DNA of 5,577 nt from a bacterium. GTDB taxonomy: Bacteria > SZUA-182. A program made the translations under genes and the position numbers. Positions 1 to 4,846 of this stretch are shown piece after piece. Numbering within the stretch: the first letter of the stretch is position 1; the number at the start of each line of letters is the position of its first letter. The notes below the pieces were generated by a model that ran no database searches, was not told the origin of the DNA, and was given only the letters and a program-made list of their open reading frames with translations. The stretch spans positions 1-5,577 of the forward strand of contig QIFF01000180.1 in NCBI GenBank assembly GCA_003230635.1. Direction: 5' to 3'.

Positions 1-383
1 CGCGAGGGCCCCTTTTCCAGCATAATTTTATGATATTTTTCAATGGCCGGCAACCCCCCAATTCCGCTTCCGATTAAAACACCAACTTGGTCGGCTTCTT
101 GGGAAGATACTTTAAGGCCGGAGTCTTCCACCGCCATATCCGCAGCCGCTATGGCAAACTGGATGAAGCGGTCCATCTTTTTGACTTCCTTGGGATGCAC
201 AAAATCAGTAGGCTCAAAATCGCGCACCTCTCCAGCAATCTTACAGGCTTGTTGACTGGCGTCATAAGACTCTACCCTGTCAATTCCCGACTGACCGGCA
301 ATCAATCCCTGCCAGCTCTTCTCTACCCCTACCCCCAGGGGAGTAATCATCCCCAGGCCAGTAATAACTACCCGCTTTTTCAA
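1..383 (-). CDS. fabF: 3-oxoacyl-ACP synthase II (FabF), N-terminal part, truncated by window edge
   Basis: FabF is the cytoplasmic condensing enzyme that elongates acyl chains by decarboxylative condensation of malonyl-ACP with acyl-ACP. I translated this frame by hand. It opens MKKRVVITGLGMITPLG, the standard FabF N-terminus, and continues through HPKEVKKMDRFIQFA (about residues 63-77) and GVLIGSGIGG (101-110), all typical of KAS II. 127 whole codons of a usual ~410 are present. The catalytic Cys-His-His residues lie outside the window, so activity cannot be judged. The start is TTG at 383-381. It gives the conserved family N-terminus and is preceded by GGGGGA (395-390) with a 6-nt spacer, and no in-frame ATG lies at the conserved start. 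It follows acpP, as in many type II fatty acid operons. The 171-bp gap to acpP is unusually structured for such an operon. Confidence 0.93.
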   Translation of the reverse strand, partial: MKKRVVITGLGMITPLGVGVEKSWQGLIAGQSGIDRVESYDASQQACKIAGEVRDFEPTDFVHPKEVKKMDRFIQFAIAAADMAVEDSGLKVSSQEADQVGVLIGSGIGGLPAIEKYHKIMLEKGPS

Positions 384-389
384 GAAAAA

Positions 390-395
390 TCCCCC
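390..395 (-). promoter_or_regulatory. Ribosome binding site deciding the TTG start of fabF
   Basis: The minus strand reads GGGGGA, then six bases, then TTG. This purine run is the only Shine-Dalgarno-like sequence near the conserved N-terminus, so it supports the non-ATG start at 383. Confidence 0.55.
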
Positions 396-404
396 ATTAA
401 ACTT

Positions 405-426
405 AAGGGGTGGCAATCCACCCCTT
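405..426. repeat. Perfect 9-bp stem hairpin just upstream of fabF
   Basis: AAGGGGTGG (405-413) is an exact inverted match of CCACCCCTT (418-426) around a 4-nt loop (414-417). On the minus strand it lies in the fabF leader, ending about 10 nt before the GGGGGA ribosome site. No T-run follows on either strand, so it is not a classical intrinsic terminator. It could affect translation of fabF, processing of the acpP-fabF transcript, or 3'-end stability of an acpP message. The role is inference; the stem is directly visible. Confidence 0.6.
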
Positions 427-458
427 TGCAAACTAATCATTTGAATAAAACAGGAGTT

Positions 459-551
459 CTAGGGAATAGTAGCGCGCAGGCTTCTCCTACGCTTTGTTGG
501 TGACAAGCCCCTTGAAGGGGATCATCCCCAACGCTACTTCCTTCCCCCTAG
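459..551. repeat. 93-bp structured element bounded by imperfect inverted repeats (acpP-fabF gap)
   Basis: The left end CTAGGGAATAGTAGCG (459-474) matches, inverted and with small indels, the right end CGCTACTTCCTTCCCCCTAG (532-551). AGTAGCG/CGCTACT (468-474/532-538) is an exact 7-bp pairing and both outer ends are CTAG. Between them lie smaller stems: GCG-AGG/CCT-CGC (474-492, one C-A mismatch, 5-nt loop), TTGT/ACAA (about 494-506), and two alternative CCCC/GGGG stems (508-520 and 517-529) that share the GGGG at 517-520 and so exclude each other. The result looks like a branched RNA or a short MITE- or REP-like element. No ORF spans it convincingly. I do not recognise a named family. Confidence 0.5.
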
Positions 552-554
552 CAC

Positions 555-803
555 TTAATCTTCCTCAATAACAGCATGCTCTTTGACATAGCTAACAGCG
601 TCCTGGACCTTAATGATGTGTTCCGCCTCCTCGTCCGGAATTTCCATGTCAAACTCTTCCTCAAAGGACATGATCAACTCCACCGTATCCAGAGAGTCAG
701 CCCCAAGGTCATCCACAAATGATGCTTCTGCAGTAACCTCTGATTCGCTTACTCCCAGAGTTTCCATAATTACAGCTTTCACTCGCGCCTCTATACTGCT
801 CAT
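555..803 (-). CDS. acpP: Acyl carrier protein
   Basis: This is the small acidic carrier to which growing acyl chains are thioesterified through 4'-phosphopantetheine. The 82 residues match the family length of 75-85. The attachment motif [15 protein letters not shown] is intact, with the modified Ser at residue 37. Helix [17 protein letters not shown] (residues about 48-61), is the usual acidic recognition region. The ATG at 803 is preceded by GGAGGTGAAG (820-811), a strong Shine-Dalgarno sequence with about 9-12 nt spacing, consistent with the high expression ACP needs. It lies between fabG (102 bp upstream) and fabF (171 bp downstream). These gaps are much larger than those elsewhere in the cluster, and both contain hairpins, which may uncouple ACP levels from the neighbouring genes. 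The product call is very secure. Confidence 0.97.
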   Translation of the reverse strand: MSSIEARVKAVIMETLGVSESEVTAEASFVDDLGADSLDTVELIMSFEEEFDMEIPDEEAEHIIKVQDAVSYVKEHAVIEED

Positions 804-810
804 ACTTTTC

Positions 811-820
811 CTTCACCTCC
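811..820 (-). promoter_or_regulatory. Strong ribosome binding site of acpP
   Basis: The minus strand reads GGAGGTGAAG, close to the full anti-16S complement, and is the best Shine-Dalgarno sequence in the window. It fixes the acpP start at 803 and fits the high translation expected for ACP. Confidence 0.75.
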
Positions 821-851
821 CTTAGATTAAAAATCGGCATCCTCAAAACCT

Positions 852-894
852 AACCACAGAGGACACAGAGAAATTCTCTGTGCACTCTGTGGTT
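852..894. repeat. Long imperfect hairpin, 'CCACAGAGGACACAGAG'-type interspersed repeat
   Basis: AACCACAGAG (852-861) pairs exactly with CTCTGTGGTT (885-894). After a 2-nt mismatch (862-863 against 883-884), CACAGAG (864-870) pairs with CTCTGTG (876-882), leaving the loop AAATT. The stem is 17 bp plus one internal mismatch. From memory, near-identical CCACAGAGGACACAGAG inverted repeats are scattered between genes in many unrelated bacteria, so this is probably a mobile or REP-like intergenic repeat. It occupies nearly half of the fabG-acpP gap. No T-run follows on the minus strand, so it is a poor intrinsic terminator, although it could stabilise or pause the transcript. Confidence 0.75.
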
Positions 895-905
895 CCGTCC
901 TTAGA

Positions 906-1649
906 CTACATCCAAAGCCCGCCATTTACATGAATAACCTGACCGGTAATATAACCAGCCGCTTCCGACAGCAGAAAGCTTACTGCGTTAGCTACTTCCT
1001 CGGGCTGACCAAAGCGGGTCAAAGGAATTTGCTGTAGGATGCCGTCTTTGACTTTATCCGGCAAACCGGTAGTCATATCGGTATCAATAAAACCGGGGGC
1101 CACTGCATTGACGGTGATATTGCGGGAAGCAAGCTCCTTAGCCACCGTTTTGGTAAGCCCGATCAGGCCAGCCTTGGCTGCACTGTAATTTGCCTGACCG
1201 ATATTGCCCATTACCCCGATTACTGAAGTAATGTTGATAATGCGCCCCGCCCGCTGCTTACTCATCTGACGGGTAACCGCCTTGATACAGTTAAAAGCCC
1301 CCCCCAGATTGGTTCTAAGCACCAAATCCCAGTCAGCCCAATTCATCCGCACCAACAGGGAATCCCTGGTAATACCGGCGTTATTCACCAGGAAATCAAT
1401 TTTGCCCGACTGCTCCAGGATTTGTTTTACCGCCGCATTAACCTGCTCGGCATCGGCGACATCAACCCGGCAGGCGGTAACGTTATCCCCCAGTTGAGCC
1501 GCTGCCTCTTGCGCCCTTTCCAGGTTACGGGCGAAAATGAAGACCTGGGCCCCGGACTGGGCCAACTGCCGGGCAATTGCCAACCCAATCCCGCGTGAGC
1601 CTCCGGTAACCAGGGCAACCTTATCTTTGAATACCACATCAGCCCCCAT
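906..1649 (-). CDS. fabG: 3-oxoacyl-[ACP] reductase (FabG)
   Basis: FabG is an NADPH-dependent short-chain dehydrogenase that reduces 3-oxoacyl-ACP to 3-hydroxyacyl-ACP in the cytoplasm. The 247 residues match the family. The cofactor motif TGGSRGIG is at 15-22, NNAG at 89-92, and the catalytic Asn114, Ser142, Tyr155 and Lys159 are all present (the last two in NYSAAKAG). PGFIDTDMT (185-193) and the C-terminal GQVIHVNGG are typical of FabG. The gene overlaps the end of fabD by 11 bp. Start choice is uncertain. The ATG at 1649 has no clear Shine-Dalgarno sequence. A GTG at 1637, just after the fabD stop, has GGGGG five bases upstream and would give MVFKDKVALVTGG, closer to the usual FabG N-terminus. 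Downstream lie the hairpin repeat and acpP. The function is near certain; only the first four codons are in doubt. Confidence 0.95.
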   Translation of the reverse strand: MGADVVFKDKVALVTGGSRGIGLAIARQLAQSGAQVFIFARNLERAQEAAAQLGDNVTACRVDVADAEQVNAAVKQILEQSGKIDFLVNNAGITRDSLLVRMNWADWDLVLRTNLGGAFNCIKAVTRQMSKQRAGRIINITSVIGVMGNIGQANYSAAKAGLIGLTKTVAKELASRNITVNAVAPGFIDTDMTTGLPDKVKDGILQQIPLTRFGQPEEVANAVSFLLSEAAGYITGQVIHVNGGLWM

Positions 1650-2580
1650 TAATCAAGCTAGAAATCGTTTTGTTTAAGCCTTCTGCATCCCCAACCGAAT
1701 GGCAGGCAACCCCACGCTCAATTCTCTTCAACAACTTGGTCAAGACCTTTCCCGGGCCGACTTCAACGAAGGTGTCCACCCCCTGCCCTAGCATGGTGCG
1801 AATGGAATCCTCCCAATAAACCGGGGAACTCAACTGCTTGACCAGTGCGGACTTCAAGCCATCGGTTTTGGTCACTATAGCTGCATCAACATTGGTTACC
1901 AGGGGCACCTGCGGGTCTTGCCATTTAAGATTTCCCAAATAATCCCCCAGCTCGTTGCCCGCCCCCTGCATCAGTGAGCAGTGAGAAGGGATACTAACCG
2001 CAAGTTCTACAGCCAGTTTAGCCCCCTTTTGCTTAGCCAACTTCACGGCCTGCTGCACGGCTTTTTTATGCCCGGAGACTACAATCTGACCAGGACAGTT
2101 AAAATTGACCGCTTCCACTACCCCAAGGGGATTACACTCCCGGCAAATCGCCAGAACAGTCTCCCGCTCCAGGCCAACAATAGCCGCCATCGCCCCCACA
2201 CCGGGAGCACAGGCCTCCTGCATCAGGCAGGCCCGCTTGCGCACCAATTTCAGGGCATCTTGGTAGCTGATACTTCCCACCGCCAGCAGGGCGCTATATT
2301 CCCCCAGGCTGTGCCCGGCCACCAGTTGCGGGCTGACCCCCTCCGCTTCCAACAGCTTGAATAAAGCGTAGCTGAGCGCCAGCAGGGCAGGCTGGGTATT
2401 GACAGTTAAATTCAGCTCTTCTTCCGGCCCCTCAAAGCATAAGCGGGTTAAATCTATACCCAGGACATCATTAGCCTGGTCTAGAATTTGCCGGGCAAGC
2501 GGGTAGTCATTATAAATATCCTGCCCCATACCTACATATTGGGAACCCTGGCCGGGAAAGATAAAAGCAATTTTTGGCAT
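1639..2580 (-). CDS. fabD: Malonyl-CoA:ACP transacylase (FabD)
   Basis: FabD moves malonyl groups from CoA to ACP, supplying the extender unit for fatty acid synthesis. The 313 residues match the usual ~310. Visible active-site elements are FPGQGSQ (8-14, oxyanion-hole Gln11), the nucleophile elbow GHSLGEYSAL (89-98, Ser91), Arg116 in the RKRACLMQ segment (carboxylate binding), His200, and Gln249 in VKQLSSPVYW. VEVGPGKVL (272-280) is the C-terminal family signature. The histidine motif reads SIPSHCSLM, where many homologues have SAPFHC; the catalytic His is kept. The start ATG lies 6 bp after the etfA stop, with TTAGG overlapping that stop as a weak ribosome site. This implies co-transcription and probably translational coupling with etfA. 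The stop overlaps fabG by 11 bp. Confidence 0.97.
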   Translation of the reverse strand: MPKIAFIFPGQGSQYVGMGQDIYNDYPLARQILDQANDVLGIDLTRLCFEGPEEELNLTVNTQPALLALSYALFKLLEAEGVSPQLVAGHSLGEYSALLAVGSISYQDALKLVRKRACLMQEACAPGVGAMAAIVGLERETVLAICRECNPLGVVEAVNFNCPGQIVVSGHKKAVQQAVKLAKQKGAKLAVELAVSIPSHCSLMQGAGNELGDYLGNLKWQDPQVPLVTNVDAAIVTKTDGLKSALVKQLSSPVYWEDSIRTMLGQGVDTFVEVGPGKVLTKLLKRIERGVACHSVGDAEGLNKTISSLINGG

Positions 2581-2586
2581 AAGAAC

Positions 2587-3777
2587 CTAACCGCCTAAGA
2601 CTTCCTTAAACTTCCGGGTCAGGGCCGGGACAACTTCAAATAAATCACCCACAATACCGTAAGTAGCCACCTTGAAAATCGGGGCCTCCGGGTCGGTGTT
2701 AATGGCCACAATAATATCCGAGGACTGCATACCGGCCAGGTGTTGAATGGCCCCGGAAATGCCGCAGGCGATATATAACTTGGGACAGACCGTCTTGCCG
2801 GTTTGTCCCACCTGGTGGGAATAGGGAATCCAGTCGGCATCCACCGCCGCCCGCGAGGCACCCACCGCTCCACCCAAAGTTAAGGCCAGTTCCTCTATAA
2901 TCTTAAAATTCTTGGCTTCTCCTAATCCCCGCCCGCCGGAAACAATAATATCCGCCTCGGCCAGATTTACTGTTTCTGCTATCTCCTCCACTATTTCCAT
3001 CAGCTTGGTGCGGGGAGTAATATTACCCAAGTCTTTGAGAACAATTAACTCACCATGTCTCCCGGCCTGATAGTTGGCCTTCTTCATCACCTTGTGGCGC
3101 ACGGTAGCCATCTGCGGGCGCTTGTACGGGCAAAGGATAGTAGCCATGATGTTGCCGCCAAAGGCCGGGCGCGTCTGCTGTAACAGCCTGGTTTCCGGGT
3201 CTATTTCCAACTTAGTGCAATCGGCGGTCAAACCGGTCCGCAGGCGCACCGCCACCTTGGGGATGAAAGAACGCCCCACCGCGGTGGCCCCGCAGAGTAT
3301 AATGCTGGGTTTGTGCTCCCTAGCTAAGTTCTCTAACACCCTGGCATAGGAATCATCGTGAAACTCGGCCAGAATGGGGTCATCGGCATAATAGACCTTG
3401 TCCGCCCCATAGTAAATCAACTCCCCGGCCTGGCTCTCCATCTCGTGCCCCAATAAAACAGCCGCCAGGGGTTCGCCAAGCTTGTCGGCCAGCTTGCGCC
3501 CTTCCCCCAGCAATTCGTAAGTTATACTACAAACCTTGCCCAGGCGCTGCTCGGCAAAGACCCAAACCCCTTTATAGTCTGAAATATCCTCCTCGGCCTG
3601 ACGGGTATCGGTAAGCTCAATCGCCTCCACCGGGCAAATGTCAACGCAGGCCCCGCAGAGGTTGCACTTCTCATTAATCCTGGCAACCTCCCCCACCATC
3701 TCAAGCGCCCCGTAAGGGCAGGCGGCTATGCAGCTTTCGCAGCCGGTACATTGCTCTATTAAGATTTTAATGCTCAT
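2587..3777 (-). CDS. etfA: Electron transfer flavoprotein alpha subunit with N-terminal 2x[4Fe-4S] ferredoxin domain
   Basis: This is the alpha subunit of an FAD-containing ETF, cytoplasmic by the absence of a signal peptide. Residues 1-55 form a bacterial ferredoxin domain with two full cluster motifs: Cys10-13-16-20 and Cys38-41-44-48, each followed by Pro. Residues from about 68 onward are ETF alpha: an N-terminal nucleotide-fold domain, then the FAD-binding C-terminal domain with VSGGRGLG (279-286), GASRAAVD (306-313), HQVGQTGK (321-328), GISGAIQH (339-346) and INTDPEAPIF. At 396 residues it is longer than plain EtfA (~320) by about the ferredoxin domain. This architecture is known from bifurcating or confurcating ETFs such as CarE of the caffeyl-CoA reductase. 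Its partner EtfB is encoded upstream but separated by four small genes. The start ATG follows the preceding stop by 13 bp, with AAAGGG as a modest ribosome site. It ends 6 bp before fabD. Confidence 0.95.
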   Translation of the reverse strand: MSIKILIEQCTGCESCIAACPYGALEMVGEVARINEKCNLCGACVDICPVEAIELTDTRQAEEDISDYKGVWVFAEQRLGKVCSITYELLGEGRKLADKLGEPLAAVLLGHEMESQAGELIYYGADKVYYADDPILAEFHDDSYARVLENLAREHKPSIILCGATAVGRSFIPKVAVRLRTGLTADCTKLEIDPETRLLQQTRPAFGGNIMATILCPYKRPQMATVRHKVMKKANYQAGRHGELIVLKDLGNITPRTKLMEIVEEIAETVNLAEADIIVSGGRGLGEAKNFKIIEELALTLGGAVGASRAAVDADWIPYSHQVGQTGKTVCPKLYIACGISGAIQHLAGMQSSDIIVAINTDPEAPIFKVATYGIVGDLFEVVPALTRKFKEVLGG

Positions 3778-3790
3778 GCTGTTAACCCTT

Positions 3791-4063
3791 TTAAGATTGA
3801 GCGAGTGCTAATGTTGGTTCTACTATTCTGGAGTGTGGTGGTTTAACCTTTTTGATGTGCACATAGACTACGGACTGGCCGGCTGCTCTGTTTTGCCGGG
3901 CAGTCTTCATGTTTTTTTTACAGAGTTCGGGGTCGTTATCAGGCAAGAGTACAACTATACTCTCGGGAGGTATCTTCTCCCCCGTCTCTGGATGCTCCAC
4001 CAGATAAAGGGCAAATTCGCTATGGAGCATATGGTTCTTTATAAACATCTCATCATTAGTCAT
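3791..4063 (-). CDS. Small protein of unknown function (DUF5647-like)
   Basis: This 90-residue soluble protein has no signal peptide or membrane segment. Its core runs LYLVEHPETGEKIPPESIVV (about 19-38), LLPDNDPELCKKN (39-51), then VVYVHIKKVKPPHSRIVEP (about 65-83). I recall this 'hyLLEHPE...IP.ga.vvlLPe.DPEL...N...VvyVrikkl.pp.SRL..P' pattern from the small family DUF5647, found in thermophilic and anaerobic bacteria. That name is from memory and needs a profile search. The start ATG overlaps the upstream gene's stop in ATGACTAA (8 bp), a hallmark of translational coupling. The stop lies 13 bp before etfA. The function is unknown. Pairing with another small protein next to an MNT gene suggests a toxin-antitoxin or stress module, but nothing in the sequence proves it. 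Confidence 0.8.
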   Translation of the reverse strand: MTNDEMFIKNHMLHSEFALYLVEHPETGEKIPPESIVVLLPDNDPELCKKNMKTARQNRAAGQSVVYVHIKKVKPPHSRIVEPTLALAQS

Positions 4064-4376
4064 CTTCCCTAACCCCCTTTATAAGTCGCCGTTTATATTT
4101 CATCCAGTTCAAATTGATGTCGGCCTCAGCATAAGCCAGTGCCTCATTGTAATCTCGAAAAGAGAGCCTCTGCTTCTCAACATTACCCTGAGCATCAAGC
4201 AAGTCTCTATGAGGGAATCCATGAGAGGCATCAAATCTTACTACTGGAAACCACCGCTCACCAACCTTTGTTTCATACTGAATTACGAATTCTATGACCC
4301 TACCTTTATAGGTTTTATGATAATGCCTTCTGCGATCCTCATTGGTATAGTAAGCAATATAGTTAAGTGTCTTCAC
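4056..4376 (-). CDS. Small protein of unknown function (DUF7718-like)
   Basis: This 106-residue basic, aromatic-rich soluble protein begins at GTG (4376-4374). An in-frame TAA at 4388-4386 leaves no longer start, and the Shine-Dalgarno sequence is weak (AAAG). Features include a beta-rich core, GRVIEFVIQYETKVGERWFP (about 25-44), then VVRFDASHGFPHRDLLD (45-61), and a C-terminal helix NEALAYAEADINLNWMKYKR (about 77-96). The 'f.vqye..v...W.pVvRyD.aHGf.HrD' block with a helical tail resembles a small family I remember as DUF7718; this name is uncertain. Its conserved His, Asp and Arg residues in a compact fold could form an active or nucleic-acid-binding site, but this is speculation. It overlaps the next gene by 8 bp and starts 25 bp after the 47-residue ORF. 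Local base composition is AT-rich: positions 4261-4320 have 20 G+C of 60 by hand count. Confidence 0.8.
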   Translation of the reverse strand: MKTLNYIAYYTNEDRRRHYHKTYKGRVIEFVIQYETKVGERWFPVVRFDASHGFPHRDLLDAQGNVEKQRLSFRDYNEALAYAEADINLNWMKYKRRLIKGVREDD

Positions 4377-4401
4377 GAATAATCTTTAGAAAGTTGTGGT
4401 T

Positions 4402-4545
4402 CTATGCAACAACATTATTCCATACTCGGTCGTCTATCTCATTATCCCAGAAGCCCAGGCTGCTTTCGGCCGCAGACAAAAGGTCGGCCGTATCTAGTTT
4501 TTCCAGGGGCAGAACAATAACTTCCACCCTATACTGCTCTTTCAT
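4402..4545 (-). CDS. 47-residue ORF overlapping the MNT gene; possible antitoxin or partner peptide
   Basis: I found this short ORF by hand translation. It starts MKEQYRVEVIVLPLEKLD, continues through a predicted short helix (DLLSAAESSL) and ends with an acidic, tryptophan-containing tail, GFWDNEIDDRVWNNVVA. The ATG at 4545 lies inside the last codons of the nucleotidyltransferase gene (17-bp overlap). It is preceded by AGGGCAGGG at sensible spacing, so reinitiation or coupling is likely. A TAA directly upstream in frame rules out a longer product. The 'FWDNE.DD.VW' tail resembles, from memory, the C-terminal ends of several small antitoxins that insert into a toxin groove. No domain is recognised. 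It is far too short to be a HEPN protein. It is likely a real gene given its ribosome site, overlap and biased amino-acid composition. Confidence 0.6.
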   Translation of the reverse strand: MKEQYRVEVIVLPLEKLDTADLLSAAESSLGFWDNEIDDRVWNNVVA

Positions 4546-4819
4546 ATATTACCCTGCCCTTAGATAAGATTCTTTTATAAAAATGCTCTCTTACGTCGTC
4601 CAAATCTATTATATCCACTTCATCATCCACCGCCATGGACACCCTGCCATAATACTTAAAAAACTCCCTGGGGTTAACTCCACTGACCGCAATATCAATA
4701 TCCCGTGCCGATTTAATATCTTCAAGGCATGAACCGAACAACAGCACCATCCGGGCTCCAAATTCTTTACTGATTTTCACAATCTTAGCTAATTCAGCTT
4801 CAAGGGTGGTTTTGTCCAT
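4529..4819 (-). CDS. Minimal nucleotidyltransferase (MNT, Pol-beta superfamily)
   Basis: This 96-residue protein of the minimal nucleotidyltransferase type carries LLFGSC (26-31), then DIDIAV (40-45), with Asp40 and Asp42 as the metal-binding pair. The third acidic residue is Asp69 in EVDIIDLDD. Gly29-Ser30 followed nine residues later by D-x-D matches the MNT active-site pattern with one residue fewer than the common GSx10DxD. All catalytic residues are kept, so activity is plausible. In characterised MntA-HepT pairs, MNT is the antitoxin that adds AMP groups to a HEPN RNase toxin. No HEPN gene is visible here; the only overlapping neighbour is a 47-residue ORF. The ATG at 4819 has GAGGGG (4833-4828) with an 8-nt spacer and lies 27 bp after the etfB stop, so it probably shares the etf transcript. 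The MNT fold is clear; the biological role is not. Confidence 0.88.
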   Translation of the reverse strand: MDKTTLEAELAKIVKISKEFGARMVLLFGSCLEDIKSARDIDIAVSGVNPREFFKYYGRVSMAVDDEVDIIDLDDVREHFYKRILSKGRVIYERAV

Positions 4820-4846
4820 GTTTTTCGCCCCTCTTACCCCATCATG

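Noticed and set aside
405..426. Hairpin considered as an intrinsic terminator of acpP
   Set aside because: No T-run follows the stem on either strand and fabF starts only 21 nt later on the same strand.
87..503. 138-residue plus-strand open frame at the left end
   Set aside because: It runs antisense through fabF, whose protein matches the family perfectly, and its product shows no recognisable motif and low-complexity Ser/Pro/Asn-rich composition.
459..551. Branched element considered as a tRNA or tRNA-like gene
   Set aside because: No T-loop consensus (GGTTCRANTCC), no regular acceptor stem of 7 bp and no plausible anticodon arm on either strand.
1981..2364. 127-residue plus-strand open frame
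   Set aside because: It lies entirely antisense to fabD and shows no domain; it is a shadow of the real gene's codon pattern.
4393..4413. GTTGT/ACAAC short inverted repeat before the GTG-start gene
   Set aside because: Only 5 bp around an 11-nt loop; expected by chance in AT-rich sequence.
4402..4545. 47-residue ORF considered as a truncated HEPN toxin
   Set aside because: It has no RxxxxH-type HEPN motif or long helical pair and it has its own start, ribosome site and stop, so there is no evidence that it is a broken HEPN gene.
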